NCBI RefSeq assembly: GCF_021654575.1
Contig: NZ_AP024488.1
Span: forward strand, 2,480,001 to 2,544,000
DNA: 64,000 nt
Direction of reading: 5' to 3'
Origin: Desulfoluna limicola
GTDB lineage: Bacteria; Desulfobacterota; Desulfobacteria; Desulfobacterales; Desulfolunaceae
Of this stretch, positions 36,469 through 45,679 are shown in pieces. The number at the start of each line of letters is the position of its first letter. Position 1 is the stretch's first letter. The notes under the pieces are model-generated. The model searched no databases. It was not told the origin of the DNA and saw nothing but the letters and a program-made list of their open reading frames with translations. The translations under genes were made by a program, and so were the position numbers.

Positions 36469-37029
36469 TTACTCGCCGATGGGGAGCACAACGCGGCCGT
36501 GCTGCTCGTTGAGCACCTCAGCCATGGCAAGGTAGATGGCGCTCAGGCCACACACAATGCCTTCGAAACCGGCGATGGTGCCGATGAGTGCAGAACCGGT
36601 CCAGTCGCGAGCGGCCAGAAGGAAGAAGAGAAGAGCCAGAGAAGCGAAAACGAACTGAAGGACCTTGTTGGCTTTGAGCGTTCCGAAGAACATGAATGTG
36701 GTAAAAATTCCCCACATAAAAAGGTACCACCCCATAAAATGGTGTTCGGTGGCTTCGATCCAGCCGAACTTGGGCATGAGGATCAGGGCCACAAGGGTCA
36801 GCCAGAAGTGGCCGTAAGAGATAAAAGCGGTCATACCGAAGGTATTGCCCTTTTTGAACTCAAGGATCCCTGCGATGATCTGTGCCATGCCGCCGTAAAA
36901 AAGCCCCATGGCCAGAATCATGGCACTGATGGGAAAAAATCCGGCGTTGTGAATATTGAGAAGAACCGTCGTCATTCCGAAACCCATCAGGCCCAGGGGG
37001 CCGGGGTTTGCCAATACTTCTTCCTTCAT
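36469..37029 (-). CDS. satP: Acetate/succinate transporter, SatP/GPR1-FUN34-YaaH family
   Basis: A 186-residue inner-membrane protein with six hydrophobic helices. The N-terminal signature NPGPLGLMGFGMTTVLLN matches the family (NPAPLGL in E. coli SatP), and later segments FYGGMAQIIAGILEFKKGNTFGMTAFISYGHFW are characteristic. Members take up acetate (and succinate in E. coli) with protons. In a sulfate reducer this would feed acetate oxidation or recover excreted acetate. AAGGAGA lies upstream of the ATG at 37029. Confidence 0.93.
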   Translation of the reverse strand: MKEEVLANPGPLGLMGFGMTTVLLNIHNAGFFPISAMILAMGLFYGGMAQIIAGILEFKKGNTFGMTAFISYGHFWLTLVALILMPKFGWIEATEHHFMGWYLFMWGIFTTFMFFGTLKANKVLQFVFASLALLFFLLAARDWTGSALIGTIAGFEGIVCGLSAIYLAMAEVLNEQHGRVVLPIGE

Positions 37030-37773
37030 AAATTTGCGTCTCCTTACAAATGTTTGCTCCGTTACACCATAAAGACCTTAAAAACACACCCTTCCATTCA
37101 CCGGCCATACCTCAGGGAGTTCTCCGTCCCCCCCCTTCAGCGGTGGTATGCCCGTTAACGTGCGGAACGACATCCTTTCAAGGCACGTCACCTCTATACT
37201 TTCAGACAGACAGTCCCCTCGCCCGACGTACTGACGACGGGTCTCTCCCTAACCGGAAACCGCCTCTCTTTCATTCGCATGCAAATGAACGTTGGTATAT
37301 ATCAGAAACCCTACGAGGTAAGCAATCGAAATAGTACAGTGTTCACAACTCTACCCACGATTCCCCGTAGAACGGACCCATTCACCCTGTCAGTTCGACC
37401 TCTTGAGGCTCCAACCCTCAAGTTTGAATAAAAAAACGACTGGAAATTCAGATCAGTGCTCCGGGAACTGTCACATGCGACCATCCCCCCTAAATACGGA
37501 CAAAAACCGTTCGTGTTCTTAGTTCATGGGCCATGGCGACTGGTCCAATGGAAAAAGCGTGTTCCCGATTCGGGCGCCTCCGGCTGCAAGGTGAGCCACC
37601 TTGAAAGCGGGAGGGCAATACTTTCGCCTCCTCTTCAATGGGGTGTTTTTACACAACTGCCACCCCACGCTGCCCCAAAACACCCCACCCCCTACCTGAT
37701 CGTGACTCTTCGCGTGTCGGCTGAACCGAAATGTACCGCGAGTTGCCGGGCCTCTCAACATGTCGCCCCACAC
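37030..37773. other. Long intergenic region upstream of satP
   Basis: About 740 bases between divergent genes. It holds one short family A piece (37575-37613). Neither open frame nor clear sigma-70 promoter recognised; satP control sites are probably here but cannot be read. Confidence 0.45.
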
Positions 37774-37788
37774 TGGCATACCCATTGC
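37774..37788 (+). promoter_or_regulatory. Sigma-54 (-24/-12) promoter of the lipoprotein gene
   Basis: TGGCAT, five bases, TTGC with GG and GC at the correct 12-base distance; predicted start near 37800, about 145 bases before ATG 37944. One mismatch to consensus in the -24 box. Confidence 0.78.
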
Positions 37789-37943
37789 GGTAAGAGCTGC
37801 GAGCAAACCGTCTGCCAAGGATTCACCCCGGAAACGATATCCCAACATTTTGTTTATGGTTTTAAGGCTCCACACCGGTGCAACATGCCGCGCCTTAACA
37901 CCTCGATATATGGCTATTTCATCATCAAACCCAAGGAGTCCCA

Positions 37944-38729
37944 ATGCACGCAAAACAAGCCGCCCGACCATTCGTCACAGGCACCATTGCCATTTCCACT
38001 GTTTGTCTCATCATGGGATGCACCGCATCACCCCATCGGGTTCAAAGCACCTGGCTGCCCCCTGACAAAATCACGGTGGATGGCCATGAAGATGACTGGG
38101 TGGACATCCCACCCCACTATTATGATGAGGAAAGCCGTGTCTCTGTCAGAACCATGAACAATGCCGACAGCCTTTTTGTCTGCGCGACCGTTGGATCGAG
38201 GCACCTGTCACGCCAGGTGATGAACAATGGCCTGACCCTTAGACTCAACCTGGACGGGAACGAGGGTCAGGAATGGGCCCTTGCGATTAAACCTCAGACT
38301 CCCCCCAACAAACCTGAAGAGAGAAACCGCGATCAAGCCAGCAAAAACTTCCAAACCAAATCGCAGGGCTTTGTGGACATCACCTATCCCTACTCATCCA
38401 ACCCCGTAACGATGTCACCCGCTGAAGCCCGTGATAAAGGCATAGAGGCAGTCATAGGGAAAAACAAATACGGCCAGGTGATATTTGAAGCACACCTTAC
38501 GTTAGATGCAGTAGCCCTGCTTAAAGAAATCAAGCCGGAAACCAAAGTAAATATAGGGATTGAGTCAGTGGGACCTGAAACACCCGGCAAACAACGTTCC
38601 GGAAGCCCCAGTGGTCGAGGAGGGGGTGATGGTGGCCGCAAAGGGAGGAAAGGCGACAGAGGATCCAAAAAAGTCCTCAACTCTTTTAAAGCGCAATTGG
38701 CTGTAACCCTGGCCAAGACGTCAAGTTAG
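37944..38729 (+). CDS. Lipoprotein with CBM9-like sugar/ligand domain and Gly/Arg-rich tail
   Basis: A 261-residue predicted lipoprotein. The signal sequence ends in the lipobox LIMGC (Cys about 28). The next part, LPPDKITVDGHEDDWVDIP with VSVRTMNNADSLFVCATV, resembles the CBM9/DUF family of beta-sandwich proteins whose hallmark is a DGxxDDW motif. From about residue 215 the chain becomes Gly/Arg/Lys/Ser-rich (RGGGDGGRKGRKGDRGSKK) before a final short beta-like segment. AAGGAG is 6 nt before the ATG. It is single and lies behind a sigma-54 promoter, so it is probably induced by an enhancer-binding protein such as the one at 3266-4633 or another elsewhere. Function unknown. Confidence 0.75.
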   Translation: MHAKQAARPFVTGTIAISTVCLIMGCTASPHRVQSTWLPPDKITVDGHEDDWVDIPPHYYDEESRVSVRTMNNADSLFVCATVGSRHLSRQVMNNGLTLRLNLDGNEGQEWALAIKPQTPPNKPEERNRDQASKNFQTKSQGFVDITYPYSSNPVTMSPAEARDKGIEAVIGKNKYGQVIFEAHLTLDAVALLKEIKPETKVNIGIESVGPETPGKQRSGSPSGRGGGDGGRKGRKGDRGSKKVLNSFKAQLAVTLAKTSS

Positions 38730-38782
38730 CGGCAGCGGGTAGAAAGTATGCCTTCTATGGTCAAAGTGCGTGGTTAAAGCGT

Positions 38783-38954
38783 GCCTCCGGCGGCAAGGTG
38801 TGCCACCTTGAAAGCAGGTTGCGGATGCGCTTTGCCCCTCGTTCCTTGGGACAAATCACATACGCCTTTGATTTTAGTGTAACCTTGAAATCAGGCACAA
38901 GGCCTGTTTGTCAAACTTTTCATAAGCATGGTCCTCGGCAGGGCCGCCGGAGGC
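38783..38954. repeat. Complete family A composite element
   Basis: Inverted ends GCCTCCGGCGGC and GCCGCCGGAGGC about 172 bp apart; internal CAAGGTGTGCCACCTTG hairpin at the left and TTTGTCAAACTTTTC at the right. Confidence 0.85.
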
Positions 38955-39080
38955 GACTTGGAATGCTGTGACTCCGGCGAGCAGGAAGATGATCCCCTGC
39001 ACCCCAGGTTTATCACAACGACGATCTATCCATGTCGCCTTCCCCGGCTGTCGGAGACGTGTTGGCCACGATGCTGCGTT

Positions 39081-39184
39081 ATTAACCCGGCGGTTAAATT
39101 CAGGGATGTCGATAGGTACTACGACTCCGAAAAAGTTGACATCTCTTTTACCTGTTGTTTTGTCTATTCCGTTGCCGGGTTAAT
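39081..39184. repeat. MITE-like element family C, copy 2
   Basis: ATTAACCCGGCGGTTAAAT at the left and GTTGCCGGGTTAAT at the right, 104 bp; internal sequence differs from the other two copies. Confidence 0.75.
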
Positions 39185-39271
39185 GTCTTAAAATCAAACA
39201 TTAAGGGTATACACGAGAATACCTCGATGTTGTCAAAGATTCATTCGGCTTTTTAAACCGGCCTATTGGCC

Positions 39272-40123
39272 TTAAAAAAAAGCCCTGAAGATCTTCGCAA
39301 AAGCCTCCGGATCCTCAAGATTTAACGAATGCCCGGCGTTGGGAACGATTTTCAGTTCGCAATTGGGCAGGAGCCTCACCATCTCCTCCACATGGGATTT
39401 CGGTATCCAGGCATCTTCTTCTCCCCACACCACCAGGTGCGGATGAAAGATTTTATTGAGCTGATCTTTAAGCCCGCCGGAATCGTATTCCTTTGCAAGC
39501 TGGATGGGCGTGCCGAACCAGATGCCATCACTCAATTTCCTTGTCTTCTCCACAATGGTGGAGAAAAGATTCTTCTGGGGATCGGTGGCACTGCTGTTGA
39601 AGATGGGGACCTTGCCGGGTTCAAGGCTTTGAGGGTCAAACAGGGACGTTGCTGTACCAGCCAAAACAGCAAACGCCGTATCCGAGCAATCCTTCATCGC
39701 CTGGAACAGATCGCTGCTCCCTTCGGGGAGTTTCATCCCCTGGGGCCCCACCGGGTCGAGACAAAGCACCTTTTGGAAGAGATCCGGCTCCATCAGGAGC
39801 ATATGTGAGCAGATAATGCCCCCTGTCGAGTGATTGACCAGATGACACTTTTTAATTTGCAAAGCCTTGATGGCGTTAATCATGTCCACCGCATGCTGCC
39901 GCATGGAATAATTGCCGTAATCCTTGGTGGGTTCCGGCTTGTCTGATTCACCGCATCCCCTCCAGTCAAAAGCGTAGATATGATACTGGTCGCTGAGCTT
40001 GGGCCATGCCAGGTTCATCCAGTCAATGCACCCAAGGTTACCATGAACGAATACGATGATATTATCCCCCGAACCATATTCGGCATAATGCAGTTTGATA
40101 TCTCCTGCTTGTACGAATGGCAT
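39272..40123 (-). CDS. Cytoplasmic alpha/beta hydrolase
   Basis: A 283-residue alpha/beta-hydrolase-fold enzyme without signal peptide. The oxyanion region is VFVHGNLGC; the nucleophile elbow is NHSTGG (Ser about 99), a departure from the usual GXSXG in which the first glycine is asparagine. The acid is in WGEEDAWIP and the histidine in NAGHSLNLEDP. AAGGAGGA lies just before ATG 40123. The substrate is unknown; family members cleave esters, C-C bonds or halides. It is the last gene of a minus-strand hydrolase cluster and separated from the next by a family A repeat. Confidence 0.88.
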   Translation of the reverse strand: MPFVQAGDIKLHYAEYGSGDNIIVFVHGNLGCIDWMNLAWPKLSDQYHIYAFDWRGCGESDKPEPTKDYGNYSMRQHAVDMINAIKALQIKKCHLVNHSTGGIICSHMLLMEPDLFQKVLCLDPVGPQGMKLPEGSSDLFQAMKDCSDTAFAVLAGTATSLFDPQSLEPGKVPIFNSSATDPQKNLFSTIVEKTRKLSDGIWFGTPIQLAKEYDSGGLKDQLNKIFHPHLVVWGEEDAWIPKSHVEEMVRLLPNCELKIVPNAGHSLNLEDPEAFAKIFRAFF

Positions 40124-40190
40124 GCTGTCCTCCTTTTGACGTATAAAATGAGATGGTAACGATTTCGTATGCCTTCTATGCTCAAAGTGC

Positions 40191-40275
40191 GCCTCAGGCG
40201 GCAAGGTGTGCCACCTTGAAAGCAGGTTACGATTGCTCTTTGTCCTTCGGCTCGGGCTTCGCTCGATACATAAGC
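40191..40275. repeat. Family A repeat, partial
   Basis: GCCTCAGGCGGCAAGGTGTGCCACCTTGAAAGC, then a diverged GATTGCTC..CTTCGG module. Confidence 0.7.
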
Positions 40276-40363
40276 TGGTGATTTGTGCAGGCAGATTTAC
40301 AAGCTTCGACGTGACACAATACCTTACCGTAACGTGTAAAGTATCTACGTTAACCGCCGTGCC

Positions 40364-41038
40364 TCAGTTTACCGGCCACCCGAATGACAAGGGACTTGCC
40401 CAATTCAAAGCTGGTTCGGTGCTTTGGCAGACGGAGGCCAGCAGTTCAGAAAAAAGGTCTGCAACCACCCGCCGTTTTTCATCGACGATCTCTTCTTTTT
40501 CATTCCGGGTCAGCGGCAACTCCATTTCCTTAAGGAAACGGATCTGAGTCTGAATCTGCCGACCGTTTTCATTCTCGATGGCATACAAAGCAGCGTAGAA
40601 TTGATTTTCCAGAGAGTAATCCGTCGAAAAAAGCGGGACAAAACGAACCTCAGCCATGAAGGCATGGCTCAACGCAAGGTATTCAAAAAAGCTCCGGTCC
40701 TGAGACAAACCATTCGTCATAAATTGATAAGCGTTGATGCGGGACCAGAACTTCATGCTGATTTGGGATGCATCCATGTAGGTGAAGGGATTCAGACTCC
40801 ATTGTGTGGATCGGTGGAGCAGTGTGAGCAGTTCCATCTCCTTGAAATACTGCCTGTGAAGCAGTGTATAGGGCAGCCAATCCATGGGTTGGAATTCATT
40901 TTTTGCCAGTTGCATGGCATTGGCCTGTTTGAGGTTAATCAAAAAAAGGCTGATGCGGGTCTGCGTATCGGCTTCCAATGGATGTTCTTCGAAATATCGA
41001 ACCGCCGCGTCTTTCATATTTTCGGCTTGGGTTTCCAT
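40364..41038 (-). CDS. Uncharacterised protein coupled to an alpha/beta hydrolase
   Basis: A 224-residue, mostly helical, soluble protein that I do not recognise. Features include METQAENMKDAAVRYFEEHP at the start, aromatic patches (FTYMDASQISMKFWSRINAYQF) and a charged helix LTRNEKEEIVDEKRRVVADLFSELL. No signal peptide, membrane helix or known motif. Its ATG lies 2 nt after the stop of the upstream hydrolase gene, with its ribosome-binding GAGG inside that gene's last codons, so the two are translated as a unit. It may be a partner or chaperone of the hydrolase; that is inference. Confidence 0.7.
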   Translation of the reverse strand: METQAENMKDAAVRYFEEHPLEADTQTRISLFLINLKQANAMQLAKNEFQPMDWLPYTLLHRQYFKEMELLTLLHRSTQWSLNPFTYMDASQISMKFWSRINAYQFMTNGLSQDRSFFEYLALSHAFMAEVRFVPLFSTDYSLENQFYAALYAIENENGRQIQTQIRFLKEMELPLTRNEKEEIVDEKRRVVADLFSELLASVCQSTEPALNWASPLSFGWPVN

Positions 41039-41040
41039 AC

Positions 41041-41973
41041 TTACCTCACATGGTAGGTTTTCGCGAACGGTATATTCCTCGTGTGGTCCCCCTGGCAGGG
41101 AAAAGCGATTTCGTCAGCATTGGGATCATCCGTTGCCACCCAAACGGATTTATCCCCGACCCAGGTTCCGCTTTCCACCTGGCCGATGAAATCTGCGATG
41201 ACCCGGCAGACGATCTCGGGAATCTCGATTGTAAACGCATGACAGACATGCTGCATCAGCATCAACCGGGAACTGCTGATATGAACCCGCATCAGCTCAT
41301 GGGCCCAACGGGGTGTCAAATTGTCATATTCACCGTTCAGGATAAGGGTCGGACAGGGAATTTCTTTCAATTCATGGGTAAAGGATTTGAAATCCCGGAT
41401 CGATTCCATCAGGTTCTGGATTCCATACAGATCATTATAGGAGGCTGCGTTGCGCTCGAGTTGCGGAATGCTGTCCTGATTCGCTGCCATCCATTTGGAA
41501 CTGAAGTTGATGGGAATCAAGAGACTGACCAGGTATTCAAATCCGATGCCGGTCATACCGGTGTGTAAATTGATCCCGATTTTAGACAGCGTGGCATCCA
41601 TTTCCGTAAAACAACTCATGGGGATCAGGCCTTTTACCCGGTCGGGGTATTCGATACCAAACCGAAGCACGATGATCCCTCCAAAGGAGACCCCGCCGAT
41701 ATAGACCTGATCGATATGCAAGTGGTCTAAAAGCGCGGCAAGGATTGTCGGGTTTTCATGAAAGTCGAGAAAAAGAACCGGTTTGGAAGAGGTTCCCTGC
41801 CCCAAAAGGTCGTAGGACAGCACCTGGTAGCCGGCTTTGTTGAGATTATCCGCGTACTGAACCCAATGATCGGTGCGCTGGGTCAATCCGTTGACAAAGA
41901 CCACCACCGGAGTTCCGGGATCCCCCCGGAACTCATAATGGATTTCCTGGTTGTTGTACATAAATACAGGCAT
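41041..41973 (-). CDS. Alpha/beta hydrolase
   Basis: A 310-residue hydrolase without signal peptide. It has VVVFVNGLTQ, the nucleophile elbow GGVSFGG (Ser about 96), an acid in ILNGEYDNLTP and the histidine in QHVCHAFTIE. A segment with MNLxxx-like hydrophobic lid residues (FEYLVSLLIPINFSSKW) follows the core. GAGGAA is just before the ATG. It is paired with the unknown protein downstream (2-nt gap). The C-terminal 45 residues after the histidine are longer than usual. Substrate unknown, likely an ester or acyl compound. Confidence 0.87.
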   Translation of the reverse strand: MPVFMYNNQEIHYEFRGDPGTPVVVFVNGLTQRTDHWVQYADNLNKAGYQVLSYDLLGQGTSSKPVLFLDFHENPTILAALLDHLHIDQVYIGGVSFGGIIVLRFGIEYPDRVKGLIPMSCFTEMDATLSKIGINLHTGMTGIGFEYLVSLLIPINFSSKWMAANQDSIPQLERNAASYNDLYGIQNLMESIRDFKSFTHELKEIPCPTLILNGEYDNLTPRWAHELMRVHISSSRLMLMQHVCHAFTIEIPEIVCRVIADFIGQVESGTWVGDKSVWVATDDPNADEIAFPCQGDHTRNIPFAKTYHVR

Positions 41974-42286
41974 TGTCTTCCTCGAGTTGGTCGTGGATCA
42001 TTTGCATTGGGACCGGCGCAAAAAGTAACCATATATAAAACGATGCATCCGGCGGCCCTGCCGGAGGCTAAACTTTTAAAAAGTTTAATAAACAGGTCTT
42101 AAAAAAGTGTCATTGAACGAAGTCCGTTTTAAAACTGGATGTGATTTACCCCGAGGAACGAAGGGCAAATCGCAACCGCTACCTGCTTTCAAGGTTTTCG
42201 CCTAAGTGGCTTCGCCACCCTTGCCGCCGGAGGCTGCTTTTTCGAGGTGAATAGTTACCTTGTGCATTTATTATTTGCCCGAGCCC
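41974..42286. other. Intergenic, family A composite
   Basis: About 310 bases, most of it the repeat at 42045-42234. No gene. Confidence 0.8.
42045..42234. repeat. Complete family A composite element
   Basis: GCATCCGGCGGC...GCCGCCGGAGGC, about 190 bp, with AAACTTTTAAAAAGTTTAATAAACAGGT in two short inverted pieces at the left and CTGCTTTCAAGG at the right. Confidence 0.85.
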
Positions 42287-43720
42287 TTAGTAGTTCCAGC
42301 TCAAGTATGCAAGGGTGCCAAACTTGCCGGCACCGGGACCGTCATCGTCCTCATCCCCGAAAATGTAACCGTATTTCGCGCCCAGCTCCAAGGTATTGTA
42401 AAAGCGCCAGGAAGCCTGAACGTCCACAAAGGCTGCTTCCAGATTGTAGAGGTTGTCCTGGCCGTTGTTAACCGGATCGGCATCGTCGTTGCGCGTGTCC
42501 ACGTAGCCGCCGGCCAAAGCCCAGCCCACTTTTGAATCAAGCAATTTCCCACTGAGGCGAGTGGCAGCAAGCCACTGGTCGTCGCCGTCATACCCCAGGC
42601 CACCAACACTGGACAGCCGGATGGGATTGGGATCGTTGCGGGTGGAGTTCTGGATCACACTGGAAAAGGAGTCCCAGCCCGCACCGACCAAGCACCCGTC
42701 TTGGTTGAGATATCCCTGGACCTCCACCTTCATGAAATCGAAGTTGTATCCCAGCACTGCAAATGTGGCCATGCTCTCATTGGCCCAGAATCCCTGCCCG
42801 GGTTCGAACTTGCCGTCCCCACGGCCGTTGCCGTTCATGTAGTGCATCGTCCAGAAAAACTCGAAACCGTCACCAAAGGTCCCCTCGAGGGTGGGGCTGA
42901 TCGACCAGAGATCGTCAAGAACATACCCGTCGGTCCCATTAGGATCCGGGCTGACATAATCCGCCCAACCGTGCCAGTAGTCCAGTAACAATCCCCATGT
43001 CCAGTCACCGGCCTTGGCCCACGAGGCGATGGCAATCATGTCACCGTCGTCCTTTTGTACTTCCACCTCCCCTTCCTGACGTTTGTCGTAGATCGCCATG
43101 ACCGTCATATTGCCCAGGGAGGTTTCGCCGAGGCTGTTCATCAACGAGATCCGGTCACGGCGGTCGTCGTCCGTGACGAAATTCCGGGCCCAAAAGGCCT
43201 CCTGACGGCCGATCTTGAAATTCCAGGTCTCATGAAAGGGGATTTCCAGAAACCCATAGTCCAGGGAGATATTATCCTCACCGGAAGAGATGTCCGATCC
43301 GGCTGATCCGGACGACCGTCGATCGCCGAGCCAAACGTTATCGTACAACTGCGTTCTCGTTTTCAGGGCCACACCGCTGTCGTCAATGTAATCGAACATC
43401 ACCCGTATTCTGTGATCGAAGGCGTCACGAGCGTCCGGGCCCGCGCTCGCACTCGTTTTTTCGCGGTACCCGTACCGGCTGCGATAGTCCGCGCCGAGAT
43501 GAACATTTTTTAAGAATTTCAACTTAGGGTCAACCGAAACGGAACTCTCTTCGGCAGCTGCCTTCCCTTCATTCAGTTGTTTGACTTCCGCGTCCAGTTG
43601 ATTCACCGTTTTTTTCAAATCCTCAATCTGCTGCTGAAGGTCTGCCTCGGAGGCATTGACGCAATGGGGGCCAATGATCAACGACAAAACGGCAAACATG
43701 GTCACGACTGTTTTTTTCAC
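42287..43720 (-). CDS. Outer-membrane beta-barrel porin
   Basis: A 477-residue exported protein starting at GTG 43720 with GGAGGAATAA upstream. After the signal peptide (to about NASEA) there is a short coiled coil (ADLQQQIEDLKKTVNQLDAEVKQLN), then alternating aromatic strands and a C-terminal strand with terminal aromatic residue (LGTLAYLSWNY). Features such as RIRVMFDYIDDSGVALKTRTQLYDN and FKIGRQEAFWARNFVTDDDRRD are typical of anion or general porins with an N-terminal coiled-coil tether. It sits among exported hydrolases, so it could carry their substrates or products. Confidence 0.83.
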   Translation of the reverse strand: MKKTVVTMFAVLSLIIGPHCVNASEADLQQQIEDLKKTVNQLDAEVKQLNEGKAAAEESSVSVDPKLKFLKNVHLGADYRSRYGYREKTSASAGPDARDAFDHRIRVMFDYIDDSGVALKTRTQLYDNVWLGDRRSSGSAGSDISSGEDNISLDYGFLEIPFHETWNFKIGRQEAFWARNFVTDDDRRDRISLMNSLGETSLGNMTVMAIYDKRQEGEVEVQKDDGDMIAIASWAKAGDWTWGLLLDYWHGWADYVSPDPNGTDGYVLDDLWSISPTLEGTFGDGFEFFWTMHYMNGNGRGDGKFEPGQGFWANESMATFAVLGYNFDFMKVEVQGYLNQDGCLVGAGWDSFSSVIQNSTRNDPNPIRLSSVGGLGYDGDDQWLAATRLSGKLLDSKVGWALAGGYVDTRNDDADPVNNGQDNLYNLEAAFVDVQASWRFYNTLELGAKYGYIFGDEDDDGPGAGKFGTLAYLSWNY

Positions 43721-44087
43721 TTATTCCTCCTTATTTTTTGCCTGTTAAACCCTTAAAATAATGGAATGCGTAACGATTCAGTTGCCTCCGGCGGGCAGGG
43801 GATTTTTTCTTAGTGTGGCTTCGCCACCCCCTGCACCCCAGGTTTGCAAATGCTCCGGGGTTCGTTCCTCACCCCCGTCACATTTGCTTACGGGCTGCGC
43901 CCGTGGTGAACGATGAGGGTTTCCCGACCTCCTTCATGTAGCCCGAAGGGCGCTTCATGTTCTTCATGGTTCATGAACACGGGAGATGGCTTGACTTTGC
44001 CCGGAATAACCCCGGCGGGCAGGTGGAGGCGAATTTGAGCTGAACAGTTACAGAGCCCCTTACTTTTCCGGGTTGTCGCAATGCGGT
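43721..44087. other. Intergenic with family A repeat
   Basis: 43784-43965 carries GCCTCCGGCGGGCAGGGG, a GCTTCGCCACCCCCTGCACCCCAGG hairpin half, the GCAAATGCTCC...CACATTTGC module, and CCCGAAGGGCGCTTC. No gene seen. Confidence 0.75.
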
Positions 44088-45398
44088 TCACTGCGTCTCA
44101 TCTTCCGGCCCCAATCCAATGTCTCTGAAAAAGGAGGAGACATCTTTTTTGCAAACGTGCGGTGCGCGAAAACAGGAATAGTGGGCCAGTGGGCTTTCAA
44201 AGCCCACAATACGAGCACCGGGGATTTTGTCTGCCGTCTCCTTTGCCTTTTCATAGATCAACCATTGGTCCGTATAGGCATGCAAGACCAGGGTGTTTGA
44301 CTTGATTTCATGGAGATGATCGCTGATATCGTATTTCAGGCACGTGCGGTTACGGACAATCATGTCATTGGTATCGAAATCCTCGGCCCGTTCTATCAGG
44401 TTTTTTCCGGCACCATTTTCAGGATCCCAGTAAAACACATCACCCTTGACATATTCCCAGGCCTGCTGGGATCGATGGTCGAAGGTGAGTGCGGTCAAGG
44501 ACAGAATCGACCACCCGAACATCAGGCCTTGTGCGGGCCTCTGGTTTCCGGGCAGATGATAGTAATCGCCGTTGGTTTGTCGCCAGACAGGATCCGACGT
44601 CAGCCCTGCGTTCATCAGCTGGAATATCCACCGGGCGACATTGTCGGGGGTTGAATTGGCGGCAATGGGCAAGATGGCGTCCACAAACTCAGGATGAAGC
44701 AACGCCCATACATAGCAAAGCGATCCGCCCATGGAGACTCCGGTTGCCAACCGGATTTTCTCGACCCCCAGCTTGTCCTTCAGCAACCGGTAGCTGACCT
44801 GAACGATGTCGGCATAACTGTAATCGGGAAATTGAAGGCCCAGGCCGTCACTGGGTTTACTCGCGCCCCAGAGCCCCAACGAGTCCAGAAAAACAACATA
44901 GTATTCATCGGTGTCGATCAACCTTCCGGGGCCGACAACCGGTCCGTTTGAGAATTCCGTACCTGGCTGGCCCTCGTGCCAGAAAAAGTACATATTGGTT
45001 GAATCCCCGGAATAATAAGAGTTGATCACGATGGCATTGGTAATCTTCCCTGCCTGGTTCCGCTTTGGGGTGCCGACGGCGATATAGGCTGTTCGCAAGG
45101 GGCCGTACCCCAGGGATTCCAGGGTCACGCCACCCCGCCCGCCGAATTCATAGGATTCCTTCCGGCCGGGTTCGTAGTTTCCCCCCAGTTTGAAATTCCG
45201 GATGGTATGGAACTGCTTTTTCCCCTTCAGGTCCGGCACCGCCGATAAACGCGTGATGACCGGCCTGGCGGCCGGCACGTCCGCGAAGAATGGCCATTCC
45301 TGCCCTGAAACTTTCCGACACGGCAAAGCGGTAAGGAAGACAAGAAGAATTAGAACCGCCACCGAGAGACCTGCAGTATGTAAGCGCAATCCTTTCAT
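44088..45398 (-). CDS. Exported MetX-like alpha/beta hydrolase, paralogue 1
   Basis: A 436-residue protein with a signal peptide (hydrophobic 12-26). Its core resembles homoserine O-acetyltransferase (MetX)-type alpha/beta hydrolases: a paired GGVTLESLGYGPLRTAYIAVGTP, then YYVVFLDSLGLWGASKPSDGLGLQFP, the nucleophile elbow ATGVSMGGSLCY (Ser about 222), an acid in HAYTDQWLIY, and a histidine in SPLAHYSCFRAPHV. MetX enzymes are cytoplasmic, so an exported version is more likely an esterase or acyltransferase acting on an outside substrate. The ATG at 45398 has AGGTAGCTTG before it. Closely related to the next two genes upstream. Confidence 0.85.
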   Translation of the reverse strand: MKGLRLHTAGLSVAVLILLVFLTALPCRKVSGQEWPFFADVPAARPVITRLSAVPDLKGKKQFHTIRNFKLGGNYEPGRKESYEFGGRGGVTLESLGYGPLRTAYIAVGTPKRNQAGKITNAIVINSYYSGDSTNMYFFWHEGQPGTEFSNGPVVGPGRLIDTDEYYVVFLDSLGLWGASKPSDGLGLQFPDYSYADIVQVSYRLLKDKLGVEKIRLATGVSMGGSLCYVWALLHPEFVDAILPIAANSTPDNVARWIFQLMNAGLTSDPVWRQTNGDYYHLPGNQRPAQGLMFGWSILSLTALTFDHRSQQAWEYVKGDVFYWDPENGAGKNLIERAEDFDTNDMIVRNRTCLKYDISDHLHEIKSNTLVLHAYTDQWLIYEKAKETADKIPGARIVGFESPLAHYSCFRAPHVCKKDVSSFFRDIGLGPEDETQ

Positions 45399-45679
45399 CA
45401 AGCTACCTGTGGGATTCAGATCAATTCATGTAACTATTCCGCTTGTGCCTCCGGCGGCCCTGCCGGGGGCTAAACTTTTGCCGAATCTCAAAAAGAGAGG
45501 TTAAAAAACAGTTCTTAAAAATTGTCCTTGAACGAATACCGTTTTAAAGGCGGATTTAATTTACCCCGAGGAACGAGGGGCAAGTCATATCCCCTACCTG
45601 CTTTCAAGGTATTTTGCCTAATGTGGCTTCGCCACCCTTGCCGCCGGAGGCAGCTTTTTGGGAGCTGAATAGTTACCGT
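45399..45679. other. Intergenic, complete family A composite
   Basis: GCCTCCGGCGGC at 45447 to GCCGCCGGAGGC at 45651 (205 bp), almost the same text as 42045-42234, including CTAACTTTTG-type and TTAAAAAACAG pieces and GGCTTCGCCACCCTTG. Confidence 0.85.

Larger units (their letters stand above)
38730..39271. other. Repeat-filled gap between convergent genes
   Basis: 38783-38954 is a complete family A composite (GCCTCCGGCGGC...GCCGCCGGAGGC), followed by a fragment at 38971-39010 and a family C MITE at 39081-39184. No gene. Confidence 0.8.
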
